From contig DEKW01000001.1 of assembly GCA_002354055.1 (NCBI GenBank), positions 1-59,726 on the forward strand: a DNA stretch of 59,726 nucleotides, given 5' to 3'. The notes beneath the pieces were generated by a model. It was not told where the DNA came from. It ran no database searches and saw only the letters and a list, made by a program, of their open reading frames with translations. Made by a program: the position numbers and the translations under genes. This document shows, piece by piece, positions 23,081 through 31,008 of the stretch; position 1 is the stretch's first letter, and the number at the start of each line of letters is the position of its first letter. Origin of the DNA: Bacteroidales bacterium UBA2712 (GTDB lineage: Bacteria > Bacteroidota > Bacteroidia > Bacteroidales > Paludibacteraceae).

Positions 23081-23880
23081 ACCATTTTATCCTCATAGCG
23101 ATTACTGTATTGACTTGGAACACGGGCCGAATGGGCGGTTTCGAAAAGCCCGAGAAGAACGAGGTCCTGCACTATCTGACGGCGCAGGACGCGGATGTCA
23201 TCTGTCTGCAAGAGGTGGATGTATATAAGGATGCCCAATTCCTTACTTTACCGGATGTGAAGCGCGTTCTGGGACAAAAATATCCATACTCATATCTGGA
23301 TTTCTCGGTGTATAACAAGAGGCACCAATACGGTACGATGGTCTGGTCCAAATACCCGCTTGTCAACAAGCAGAGTATCCATTACGAGACGCGGGGAAAT
23401 CTCTCCAACCGCTGTGACATCGTAGTGGGAAACGACACTATTAGGCTGATAAACAATCATTTAGAGTCCTACAGTTTTACTCCGGATGATATCAGCGAAG
23501 CGGAGACGCAGCGCAACTACGAGGGTTTCATGTCCTCTTTCAGGCGTCTGAAAGCCAAATGGAAACGCGCGGTAGGTTTGCGTAATAATCAAGCGCGAGT
23601 AGTGCGAAGAGAGATAGAGACGAGTCCGTATCCGGTAGTCGTAGTAGGAGATTTCAATGCGCCGGTATTGAGTTATGCCTATTGGCATATCAGCAGAGGT
23701 CTGCACGACGCGTGGAGCAGTACGCATCCCTGGGAATGGGGCGCAACGTGCGAGAAAAGGGGGTATGGCTTGCGGATCGATTATATCTTGTCGTCGGAGA
23801 ACCTGCAGCCCACGGCGTGCGAAGTAAAAGAAACAACCGGCTCGGATCACAAGCCGGTTGTAGCCACCTTGGAATGGTGA
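23077..23880 (+). CDS. Endonuclease/exonuclease/phosphatase (EEP) family protein
   Basis: The start at 23077 overlaps the porX stop as ATGA, indicating translational coupling. The 267-residue protein carries the EEP catalytic blocks. These are LTWNTGRMG, CLQEVD (metal-binding Glu), NNHLES, VVVGDFNAP (Asp/Asn pair) and the C-terminal GSDHKPVVATLEW (catalytic Asp-His). The short hydrophobic N-terminus (MNHFILIAITVL) may be the first beta strand rather than a signal peptide. Substrate could be DNA, a phospholipid or an inositol/sugar phosphate. Sequence alone does not decide. Confidence 0.88.
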   Translation: MNHFILIAITVLTWNTGRMGGFEKPEKNEVLHYLTAQDADVICLQEVDVYKDAQFLTLPDVKRVLGQKYPYSYLDFSVYNKRHQYGTMVWSKYPLVNKQSIHYETRGNLSNRCDIVVGNDTIRLINNHLESYSFTPDDISEAETQRNYEGFMSSFRRLKAKWKRAVGLRNNQARVVRREIETSPYPVVVVGDFNAPVLSYAYWHISRGLHDAWSSTHPWEWGATCEKRGYGLRIDYILSSENLQPTACEVKETTGSDHKPVVATLEW

Positions 23881-24645
23881 TTACACGCGTTTGTGGTAAT
23901 GATAATCTTTAAACCGGTCATCTGTACTATCCAAGTGCTCATGACCGGTTATTTTTTCTTTGATCATGCGCCAGAGATTGCCGAACCGCGGTTCACGCCA
24001 TTCCGTTTTGCGCCAATACCAGATCAGCAGCCATCCGAACAACATTCCGCCTAAATGAGCAAAATGGGCTACGTTATCCACGGAGAAGCCCGCAACGGAT
24101 CCTAAGCCGGCGAAGAGTTCAATCGCCGCGTAAATAATAACGAACGTGCGCGCACGTATAGGAATGGGGATGAACAGGAAATACAAGGGCACCGACGGAT
24201 AGAGCCATCCGAAAGCGAAAAGGATGCCGAAGACCGCTCCGGACGCTCCGATGGTATTCAAATAATAGGAATACTGCGCGAGATACGCTGCACCGTATGA
24301 GGCTCCCATATTAGAAAGCATCAACGCCCACACCACTTCCTGGACAAATGCGGCTCCTAAACCGCATACCAGATAATAGATCGCAAAACGACGTTCTCCC
24401 CATTCGTTCTCTATCATAGGGGCAAACATCCAAACGGCGAACATATTAAAGAAGATATGACTCCAGTTGGCATGAAGGAACATGTACGTGATCGGCTGCC
24501 ACCAATGGAAGGACGCCGCACCATAGTAATGCAGCCCACAAAGGGCATTCAAATCAATACCATAACGAGACAAAATTCCCGTCAACAAAAAAACTACTAA
24601 GTTGGCTATTAACAAATAGCGGGTTACATTCGGGATATTACGCAT
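23881..24645 (-). CDS. Rhomboid-family intramembrane serine protease
   Basis: I place the start at the ATG at 24645 (MRNIPNVTRYLL), giving 254 residues. A longer frame to 24819 would cross the TAACTTTG promoter box and reads as low-complexity Phe/Lys. Six transmembrane helices are predicted. The catalytic Ser is in NTIGASGAVFGILFAF (GASG). The catalytic His is in NVAHFAHLGGMLFGWLL, and HANWSHIFFNMFAVW is the conserved helix-2 His-x3-N motif. It cleaves transmembrane proteins in the inner membrane. Substrates are unknown. Its 3' coding end contains the terminator of the converging porX operon. Confidence 0.93.
   Translation of the reverse strand: MRNIPNVTRYLLIANLVVFLLTGILSRYGIDLNALCGLHYYGAASFHWWQPITYMFLHANWSHIFFNMFAVWMFAPMIENEWGERRFAIYYLVCGLGAAFVQEVVWALMLSNMGASYGAAYLAQYSYYLNTIGASGAVFGILFAFGWLYPSVPLYFLFIPIPIRARTFVIIYAAIELFAGLGSVAGFSVDNVAHFAHLGGMLFGWLLIWYWRKTEWREPRFGNLWRMIKEKITGHEHLDSTDDRFKDYHYHKRV
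23912..23960 (+). terminator. porX-EEP operon terminator inside the rhomboid coding region
   Basis: AACCGGTCAT (23912-23921) and ATGACCGGTT (23941-23950) form a perfect 10-bp stem with a 19-base loop, followed by ATTTTTTCTTT. The orientation serves the plus-strand operon, although the sequence encodes the last residues of the convergent rhomboid gene. Confidence 0.72.
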
Positions 24646-24754
24646 AACGAGTGCAAAGTTAGTAAAAATTCCGCATATAATCACACAAAAAATGCACCAA
24701 AAGTGTAAAAAATCGTTTTTTTTAGCAAAAAATGCATTTTTTTTTGCAAAAATA

Positions 24755-24785
24755 TTTGGTATATAAAGAAAAAGTTGTAACTTTG
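24755..24785 (+). promoter_or_regulatory. Promoter of the HU gene
   Basis: TTTG at 24755-24758, a 19-bp spacer and TAACTTTG at 24778-24785, giving a leader of about 55 nt. Confidence 0.85.
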
Positions 24786-24848
24786 CAAGCGTAATTCCCA
24801 AAAGGAACCAATAGTTCACATTATTAATAACTAAAAAAACACAAAGTT

Positions 24849-25112
24849 ATGAACAAATCCGAACTCGTAAAGGCGGTTGCTGCTCAGGTAGAGCTCCCGC
24901 AGGCAGAAGTTGCAAAAGTACTCGACGCAGCTCTTGAGGCAGCCGTTGAGGCAGTTAAGAAAGGTGAGGGCTTACAGCTCGTTGGCTACGCTTCTATCAG
25001 CGTTGTAAACAAAGCAGCTCGCAAGGGTATCAATCCTGCAACCAAGCAGGCTATCAATATCCCGGCTCGCAAGGTTGTTAAAATCAAACCGGGTGCTAAA
25101 TTTGCTCTCTAA
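24849..25112 (+). CDS. HU-family histone-like DNA-binding protein
   Basis: This is an 87-residue HU/IHF-family protein: MNKSELVKAVAAQVELPQ, a helical dimerisation part, the KGEGLQLVGYASISV strand pair, the DNA-binding arm around RKGINPATKQAINIPARKV, and the end VKIKPGAKFAL. It bends and compacts DNA as a dimer. Codon choice is strongly biased and it has its own promoter and terminator, as expected for an abundant protein. HU and IHF subunits cannot be separated confidently here, but HU is the simplest reading. Confidence 0.95.
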   Translation: MNKSELVKAVAAQVELPQAEVAKVLDAALEAAVEAVKKGEGLQLVGYASISVVNKAARKGINPATKQAINIPARKVVKIKPGAKFAL

Positions 25113-25131
25113 TTAGGCAATGTAGCTTCAC

Positions 25132-25166
25132 AAACGAGTTGCCCTACCAACGGGCAACTCGTTTTG
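25132..25166 (+). terminator. Terminator after HU
   Basis: AAACGAGTTGCCC and GGGCAACTCGTTT form a 13-bp stem around TACCAAC, ending in TTTTG. Confidence 0.88.
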
Positions 25167-25190
25167 TCTGTTCATTAATAGGTATTAGCT

Positions 25191-25763
25191 ATGTTAAATA
25201 TAATATTGTGTGGTGCTCCGGGCAGCGGCAAAGGAACGCAATCCGGGTATATAGCAGAAAAATATGGTCTGAAACATCTCTCAACGGGTGACGTCCTGCG
25301 CGCAGAGATAGCCAAAGGCAGTGAACTCGGTAAAAGCATTGATGAGCTTATCTCCAAAGGGAACTTGGTACCGGACGAGATGATGTACGGTGTGATTGAG
25401 AATTATATCTCCTCGCTGCCGGCAGATTGCAAGGGTACTATTTTCGATGGTTACCCCCGTACGGTTTCCCAAGCTGAGTCATTGACCGAGTTGCTTAAGA
25501 AATACAACATGGATGCGATCATGATTGACCTCCTGGTGGATGAGCAGTTACTGATCCAGCGCCTGATTGATCGTGGAAAAGTGAGCGGTCGTGCGGACGA
25601 CAACCTCAATACCATCCGTCACCGCATCGCCGTTTATCACAACCAAACGGAGCCGATTGCACATTATTACCTGCACAACGGTAACTATTTTACCGTAAAT
25701 GGTAATCACTCAGTAGAGGACGTGTTCCTGCAGATTGAGCGTATTATTGAACTCGCAAAATAA
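25191..25763 (+). CDS. adk: Adenylate kinase, short form
   Basis: Adenylate kinase interconverts 2 ADP and ATP plus AMP. The P-loop GAPGSGKGT is at 8-16, the AMP-binding DGYPRT region is near 85 and RGKVSGRADDN is the LID-hinge arginine region. The 190-residue length lacks the long zinc-type LID and is typical for Bacteroidota. It lies 8 bp upstream of obg in an adk-obg-ClC operon. Confidence 0.97.
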   Translation: MLNIILCGAPGSGKGTQSGYIAEKYGLKHLSTGDVLRAEIAKGSELGKSIDELISKGNLVPDEMMYGVIENYISSLPADCKGTIFDGYPRTVSQAESLTELLKKYNMDAIMIDLLVDEQLLIQRLIDRGKVSGRADDNLNTIRHRIAVYHNQTEPIAHYYLHNGNYFTVNGNHSVEDVFLQIERIIELAK

Positions 25764-25771
25764 ATTTCGTT

Positions 25772-26947
25772 ATGGCCGCTAATTTTATCGACTACGTCAA
25801 GATCTACTGCCGCTCGGGCAAGGGCGGAGCAGGTTGTATGCACCTTCATCGCGCCAAGTATCTGCCGAAAGGCGGTCCGGACGGCGGAGACGGAGGTAAA
25901 GGAGGGTCGGTCATCTTACGCGGCAACCGCAACCTGTGGACCTTACTGCACCTGAAGTACCAGAAGCATATCATGGCTACCGATGGCGGTAAGGGCGGTC
26001 AGAGCCGTTCGTTCGGCAAGGACGGAGAGGATAAGATCATCGAAGTACCTTGCGGAACGGTGGTTTACGACGGCGAGACCGGCGAATATATATGCGAGGT
26101 GAAGGCACATGACGAGCGCGTGGTGCTATTAAAAGGCGGCCGCGGAGGTCTGGGAAACTGGCATTTCCGCACGGCTACTAACCAGGCGCCTCGTTATGCG
26201 CAGCCCGGTGAACCGGCCCAAGAACGCACCGTAATCATGCAGCTGAAAGTGCTGGCAGACGTCGGTCTCGTGGGCTTCCCTAATGCCGGCAAATCTACCC
26301 TGCTGAGCGTTGTCTCGGCAGCCAAGCCGGAGATCGCGGACTATCCTTTCACGACCCTCACACCACAGTTAGGTATTGTTTCTTACCGCGACGGCCGGTC
26401 TTTCTGTATGGCGGATATTCCCGGTATCATCGAAGGCGCGAGCGAAGGCAAAGGTCTTGGTCTCCGATTCCTGAGACATATCGAGCGCAACGCGGTGCTT
26501 TTATTTATGGTTCCGGCTACCAGCGAAGATATACAGGGTGAGTACCGGATTCTTCTTCGAGAATTAGAAAAGTATAATCCTGAACTGCTGAGCAAGGCGA
26601 GAATCTTAGCAATCAGCAAGATGGATGTGCCACGTGTGGATGAAGAGGGCAACGAACTGCCGGAGATTGATTTCGACGCGCTGCAAAAAGCGCTGGAGAT
26701 TCCGATTATCCCTATCTCCTCGCTGACGAATGAGGGCATCGACGAACTCAAAGACCAACTCTGGACCGAACTCAACAAAGAGCAGAACCAGGTGATCGAG
26801 ATCAGCCATGCGCCGATAGACGTAACCCTGATAGAGAAAGAGGAACCCGAGGCGCAAGAAGACGACGAGGAGCAAACCATCTATCTCAACGAGGTAGAAG
26901 AGGAATGGGACCTCGACAAATATAAAGGCATAGGCTGGGACGAATGA
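25772..26947 (+). CDS. obgE: Obg-family GTPase (ribosome assembly)
   Basis: The N-terminal glycine-rich Obg fold (about 2-158) is followed by a G domain with G1 GFPNAGKS (168-175), G3 DIPG (215-218) and G4 ISKMD, in which Ser replaces the usual Asn/Thr. An acidic C-terminal tail follows (EEPEAQEDDEEQ...). Obg acts in 50S assembly and stress control. The length of 391 is normal. The stop overlaps the ClC start (ATGA at 26944-26947). Confidence 0.97.
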   Translation: MAANFIDYVKIYCRSGKGGAGCMHLHRAKYLPKGGPDGGDGGKGGSVILRGNRNLWTLLHLKYQKHIMATDGGKGGQSRSFGKDGEDKIIEVPCGTVVYDGETGEYICEVKAHDERVVLLKGGRGGLGNWHFRTATNQAPRYAQPGEPAQERTVIMQLKVLADVGLVGFPNAGKSTLLSVVSAAKPEIADYPFTTLTPQLGIVSYRDGRSFCMADIPGIIEGASEGKGLGLRFLRHIERNAVLLFMVPATSEDIQGEYRILLRELEKYNPELLSKARILAISKMDVPRVDEEGNELPEIDFDALQKALEIPIIPISSLTNEGIDELKDQLWTELNKEQNQVIEISHAPIDVTLIEKEEPEAQEDDEEQTIYLNEVEEEWDLDKYKGIGWDE

Positions 26948-28755
26948 CGAACACGTGGTACGATAGAATGATTGAGTGGCGGGAACGCCATCTCAGCGAG
27001 AAGCACTTAGTGCTGCTTCTCTCGTTCTTCGTAGGAGCCTTATCTGCAGCCGCAGCGGCCTTGTTGAAATCGTTTATCCATTTGATACAAAAGCTCGTAG
27101 AGGAGCAGTTGATTGCGGATGAAAGGACTTGGTGGTACCTCATCACGCCGGTTATCGGTATCACGCTCGCGGCCTTGTTTGTCAAGTATGTCGTTCGTGA
27201 CGACATCTCTCATGGTATCACGAAGATCCTCTACGCAATCTCCCAACGCAAATCGATCATCAAGGCACATAACATGTGGTCCTCCATCGTCGGTTCGGGT
27301 CTGACGATCGGTTTCGGTGGATCGGTCGGAGCCGAGGCTCCTATTGTACTCACGGGCGCAGCCATCGGTTCGAACTTAGCGAAAGCCTTTCGTTTGGATC
27401 AAAAGACGATGATGCTGATGATCGGCTGTGGCGCTGCGGGAGCCATAGGCGGTATCTTCAAAGCCCCGATAGCCGGTCTGGTCTTCACGCTGGAGGTTCT
27501 GATGATGGACCTGACGATGACGTCCGTAGCTCCGCTGCTCATCTCTTCCGTCACGGCCACCGCCATCTCTTATATCCTGACGGGCACCGAACCGATGTTC
27601 CCGCTGGATGTAGCTGAACCGTTCCTGGTAGAGCGTATCCCTTGGTATCTGGTTTTGGGTGCTATCTGCGGCATGGTCAGCCTCTATTTCACCCGGGGCA
27701 TGAACGGCCTTGAGCAGTGGGCGAAACATAACGTCCGTTCGTTCGGGTTGAAGATCCTCATCGGAGGACTGACGCTAAGCGTCCTTATTTTCCTCTTCCC
27801 GCCCCTTTATGGCGAGGGTTACGACGTGATTAAGCAGCTTATCAACGGCGACAGCCTCTCGGCACTTGACAACAGTCCGCTGCATAAATACCTTATTCCG
27901 ACGGATTTCTACGCGAGTCTATCCACGACCAACACGCAGTTGATTATCTTAGGTTATTTCATTGCGATTATCTTCCTGAAGATCGTTGCCAGCGTTGCGA
28001 CGAATGGGGCCGGAGGCGTTGGAGGTATCTTCGCTCCCTCACTATTCATGGGTGCTATCGTGGGATTTGTAACCGCGCGGATTATGAACCTTACGGGCCT
28101 TATTGTTCCGGAAACAAACTTCGCGCTGGTGGGCATGGCAGGACTGATGTCCGGCGTCATGCACGCGCCACTGACGGGAATCTTCCTTATCGCAGAACTG
28201 ACCGGCGGATATCATTTGTTTATGCCGCTGATGATTGTTTCGGTCATTTCATACTTGACAATCATGCTCTTCGAGCCTCACTCGTTGTACGCCATGCGTT
28301 TGGCGCAGAAAGGCGAACTGCTGACCCATAACAAAGACCGTAACGTACTGACATTACTGAAGATGGATAGCGTCTTAGAGACGGATTTCGTCACTATCCT
28401 CCCGGAAATGACTTTGGGCGAATTAGTCAAAGTGATCAGCGAGAGCAAGCGGAATATCTTCCCTGTGATTGACCATGAGGGGCATCTGAAGGGTATTTTG
28501 CTGCTGGATGAAGTGCGGAATATCATGTTCCAGCCGCGGCTATACAAGCGGTTTACGGTTGGTCAACTCATGACTTCGCCGCCCGCAACTTTACGGTTTG
28601 ATCTGACGATGGACAAAGTGATGGAGATTTTTGAAGACACCGGCGCGTGGAACTTACCGGTAGTGGACCAAGACCGTCGGTATCTGGGATTCGTGTCCAA
28701 GTCCAAGATCTTCAATTCCTATCGACATGTACTCGTGCATTTCAGCGACGAGTGA
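26944..28755 (+). CDS. ClC-type chloride channel/transporter with C-terminal CBS pair
   Basis: This is a 603-residue membrane protein. The ClC selectivity-filter helices are recognisable as GFGGSVGAEAPIV (the gating Glu is kept as GAEAP) and GAGGVGGIFAPSLFMGA. About ten or more membrane helices span residues 20-440. Two CBS domains (about 465-590: ETDFVTILPEMTLGELV, VGQLMTSPPATLRFDLTMDKVMEIF) follow. It probably moves Cl- or F- across the inner membrane, with nucleotide sensing by CBS. It is translationally coupled to obg. Confidence 0.94.
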   Translation: MTNTWYDRMIEWRERHLSEKHLVLLLSFFVGALSAAAAALLKSFIHLIQKLVEEQLIADERTWWYLITPVIGITLAALFVKYVVRDDISHGITKILYAISQRKSIIKAHNMWSSIVGSGLTIGFGGSVGAEAPIVLTGAAIGSNLAKAFRLDQKTMMLMIGCGAAGAIGGIFKAPIAGLVFTLEVLMMDLTMTSVAPLLISSVTATAISYILTGTEPMFPLDVAEPFLVERIPWYLVLGAICGMVSLYFTRGMNGLEQWAKHNVRSFGLKILIGGLTLSVLIFLFPPLYGEGYDVIKQLINGDSLSALDNSPLHKYLIPTDFYASLSTTNTQLIILGYFIAIIFLKIVASVATNGAGGVGGIFAPSLFMGAIVGFVTARIMNLTGLIVPETNFALVGMAGLMSGVMHAPLTGIFLIAELTGGYHLFMPLMIVSVISYLTIMLFEPHSLYAMRLAQKGELLTHNKDRNVLTLLKMDSVLETDFVTILPEMTLGELVKVISESKRNIFPVIDHEGHLKGILLLDEVRNIMFQPRLYKRFTVGQLMTSPPATLRFDLTMDKVMEIFEDTGAWNLPVVDQDRRYLGFVSKSKIFNSYRHVLVHFSDE

Positions 28756-28762
28756 TTTACGA

Positions 28763-29815
28763 TTAATTCAAGGTATTGGGTTCGTAATGCCGCCATTTCT
28801 CAATGAGGGCGGTCATGTCTTCGGGCCATTGGCTATCGAAGAACATCCTTTCTCCCGTGCGCGGATGTGTGAATCCGAGCGTCTTGGCGTGTAGTACCTG
28901 CCGCGGACAAAGCGCAAAACAGTTCTCTATGTATTGACGGTATTTCTGCGTGCGAAGGCCCTTCAATATTTCGCAGCCCCCGTACTTTTCATCCGCGAAA
29001 AGCGGGTGACCGATATGTTTCATGTGCACACGAATCTGGTGGGTTCGTCCGGTCTCCAGGCGACATTCGACGAGTGTGACGTATGGAAATTGCTCGAGAA
29101 CCCGCCAGTGAGTGATGGCTTCTTTGGCTTGCGGACATTCCTCCGGATCCCAAACACGGTAGATTGTACGATCCCTATTATCGCGGGCTAAAGCTCCTTC
29201 GATAGTGCCGCTTTGCTCCTTGAAAGTCCCCCAGACAAGGGCATTATAGGTGCGCTCGGTCGTGTGGTCGAAGAACTGTTTGGCAAGATTAGCCTTTGCC
29301 TCCGGCGTTTTGGCAATCAACAAGAGTCCGGAGGTGTCTTTATCGATGCGATGCACGAGACCGATCGAAGGATCATTAATATCTACTATTTGATCATTTA
29401 CCATTTGGCCATTGTGCGCAAAATGCCATGCGAGGGCATGTAGGAGCGTGTGCTCGTAGTTGCCATGCCCGGGGTGCACTACTAATCCTGCGGGTTTATT
29501 AATGACCAGCAGATCCTCATCCTCATAGACTATCGTCAGGGGGATATTTTCCGGGGTGATGGTGAAGTCATGGGGTTCGTGGTCCAATAAGACTTGGATG
29601 ATATCTCCCGGTTTGACGCGATAATTAGAAGCGACAGGCAGGCCGTTTACCCACACGTTGCCCGCGTCCGCAGCCGTCTGGATGCGGTTTCGGCTGGTGT
29701 TGGTCATATGCTCCGCGAGGTATTTGTCTATACGTTCTTTACCTTGACCTTTGTCCACCTCGCATCGCCAACGCTCCCACAGCTCTTCGTTCTCTATTTC
29801 CAACTCTTCACTCAT
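28763..29815 (-). CDS. rluD: 23S rRNA pseudouridine synthase RluD-type, with a family-B insert
   Basis: An S4 RNA-binding domain (about 15-85) is followed by the RluA/RluD catalytic domain. The catalytic Asp lies in HRIDKDTSGLLLIAK, and INKPAGLVVHPGHG plus HQIRVHMKHIGHPLFADEKYGG are family motifs. At 350 residues it is of usual size. Residues about 136-148 (NGQMVNDQIVDIND) are encoded by two 15-bp family-B repeats and lie just before the catalytic motif, a place where other RluD proteins vary in length. It follows the PASTA gene by 6 bp. Confidence 0.95.
   Translation of the reverse strand: MSEELEIENEELWERWRCEVDKGQGKERIDKYLAEHMTNTSRNRIQTAADAGNVWVNGLPVASNYRVKPGDIIQVLLDHEPHDFTITPENIPLTIVYEDEDLLVINKPAGLVVHPGHGNYEHTLLHALAWHFAHNGQMVNDQIVDINDPSIGLVHRIDKDTSGLLLIAKTPEAKANLAKQFFDHTTERTYNALVWGTFKEQSGTIEGALARDNRDRTIYRVWDPEECPQAKEAITHWRVLEQFPYVTLVECRLETGRTHQIRVHMKHIGHPLFADEKYGGCEILKGLRTQKYRQYIENCFALCPRQVLHAKTLGFTHPRTGERMFFDSQWPEDMTALIEKWRHYEPNTLN
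29378..29407. repeat. Family-B 15-bp repeat (two units) inside rluD
   Basis: Coding strand: CAAATGGTAAATGAT then CAAATAGTAGATATT, in frame. The first unit is 14/15 identical to those at the pepD and miaA starts. Confidence 0.85.
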
Positions 29816-29821
29816 CAGGCC

Positions 29822-30640
29822 TTAGAACCATTCTTCGCTATCGTTTTCGTTACCCACGGTCGCTGCTTTCTCTATTTCTGCAGAGAGTTTCAAAGCGACT
29901 GTTTCTCCTTCTATCAGTTTCGATCCTTCTGCCGGTATCTGGCGATAGACATACTGATTTACCCCTTCCTGCTGCGGCTCATCATAACTGATGGCTCCCA
30001 CGGTGAGGCGGTGGCTCAAAAGGACGGAACGCGCCTCTTGCAGTTTCATGCCAATGACAGAAGGCACTTCAACCTCTTCTGTACCCCGGCCGAAACCTAC
30101 TACTAATCGAACTTGGGTACCGACCGGAAGCTTGTCGCCCGGCAGGACACTCTCTCCGTTACTCTTCACGTCCAAGACCAGATCCCGGAAAGCAGAGGGT
30201 TCGTAGTCGTAAATCGTGTCCACGACAAGCCCCATTCCGCGGAGCGTCGTCTCAGCCTGGCGATAACTCATATCCTGCAGATTCGGCATCGTTACCTGGC
30301 GTTTGGTAGTAGCGTTAATCGTTACATATACAGCCCGACCGTGTTTGGCATGGCTGAAGGGTTTCGGGTCTTGCTCCACAATCGTACCAAAAGGAACCTT
30401 CTCCGAATAAGTAGAATCAATCACCATCAGAACTAATCCTTCTGCCGCCAACAGAGGTTCTGCTTCTGCCAAAACCATCCCTCGTACGTCGTTCACCTCC
30501 ACCTCTACTCCATGTTGCGTATAAGTACGCAGCCAGGCGATCAACCCGACCAGGATTCCCACTCCGACAAGAACAGCTAAAATCAGGTTAATTCCAAGAA
30601 ATTTAGCGTCAGATTTGTCAAAAAAACACCTTTTTCTCAT
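29822..30640 (-). CDS. Membrane-anchored PASTA-domain protein
   Basis: This 272-residue protein has one N-terminal transmembrane helix (about 14-37, LGINLILAVLVGVGILVGLIAW) and three periplasmic PASTA repeats (about 46-112, 115-186, 190-258). PASTA domains bind peptidoglycan fragments or act as spacers. There is no kinase or transpeptidase domain. A PASTA-rluD pair is common in Bacteroidales. The last residues are acidic. Cell-envelope role inferred. Confidence 0.88.
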   Translation of the reverse strand: MRKRCFFDKSDAKFLGINLILAVLVGVGILVGLIAWLRTYTQHGVEVEVNDVRGMVLAEAEPLLAAEGLVLMVIDSTYSEKVPFGTIVEQDPKPFSHAKHGRAVYVTINATTKRQVTMPNLQDMSYRQAETTLRGMGLVVDTIYDYEPSAFRDLVLDVKSNGESVLPGDKLPVGTQVRLVVGFGRGTEEVEVPSVIGMKLQEARSVLLSHRLTVGAISYDEPQQEGVNQYVYRQIPAEGSKLIEGETVALKLSAEIEKAATVGNENDSEEWF

Positions 30641-30660
30641 AAAATGTAAGATTTATTGCG

Positions 30661-30692
30661 CAAAATTACAATTTTTTTTGGATATGTGCAAA
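30661..30692 (-). promoter_or_regulatory. Promoter of the PASTA-rluD operon
   Basis: On the minus strand TTTG (30689-30692), 20 bp and TAATTTTG (30661-30668). The two divergent promoters interleave within 48 bp. Confidence 0.85.
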
Positions 30693-30708
30693 AAAGTTTG
30701 TAATTTTG
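30677..30708 (+). promoter_or_regulatory. Promoter of the Cys-rich mini-lipoprotein
   Basis: TTTG at 30677-30680, a 20-bp spacer and TAATTTTG at 30701-30708. Confidence 0.87.
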
Positions 30709-30780
30709 CACCGTTTTTCGCAGAAATACGAAAAATAATAGTAAATAAAGCTTTATTAACAAAAAAAAACAGTTAAATTT

Positions 30781-30933
30781 ATGAAGAAAATGCTTCTTAT
30801 CGTAGCTGTAGCATTCGCTGCTATGAGCTGCGGCAACAAGTGCTGCGACAAAAAGTGCTGCCAGGACACCTGCTGCCATCAGGACACCGTAGAGGTAGTT
30901 GAGGCAGAGGCTGCTGTTGAGGCTGCAGAGTAA
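30781..30933 (+). CDS. Tiny Cys-rich lipoprotein (50 aa)
   Basis: The frame begins MKKMLLIVAVAFAAMSCGNK, a complete lipoprotein signal peptide with lipobox AMSC and Cys17 as the lipid-attachment site. The mature 34 residues contain three CC pairs (KCCDKKCCQDTCCHQD) and an acidic Val/Glu/Ala tail. Its own strong promoter, terminator and codon bias suggest high expression. The CC-rich core could bind metal (Zn, Cu) or form disulfides. No family function is known to me. Easy to miss by length-filtered gene callers. Confidence 0.85.
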   Translation: MKKMLLIVAVAFAAMSCGNKCCDKKCCQDTCCHQDTVEVVEAEAAVEAAE

Positions 30934-30954
30934 TCGCTCTTGTTGTTTCAAAAA

Positions 30955-30989
30955 AGAAGCGACCCTTTGTGGGCCGCTTTCTTTTTTTA
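30955..30989 (+). terminator. Terminator of the mini-lipoprotein gene
   Basis: AAGCGACCC and GGGCCGCTT pair with one mismatch around TTTGT, followed by TCTTTTTTT. Confidence 0.85.
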
Positions 30990-31008
30990 TTAGCTGTTTG
31001 CCGAAGTA

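Noticed and set aside
24646..24819. Longer rhomboid N-terminus starting at 24819
   Set aside because: The extension crosses a TAACTTTG promoter box and the HU promoter and translates to low-complexity Phe/Lys sequence.
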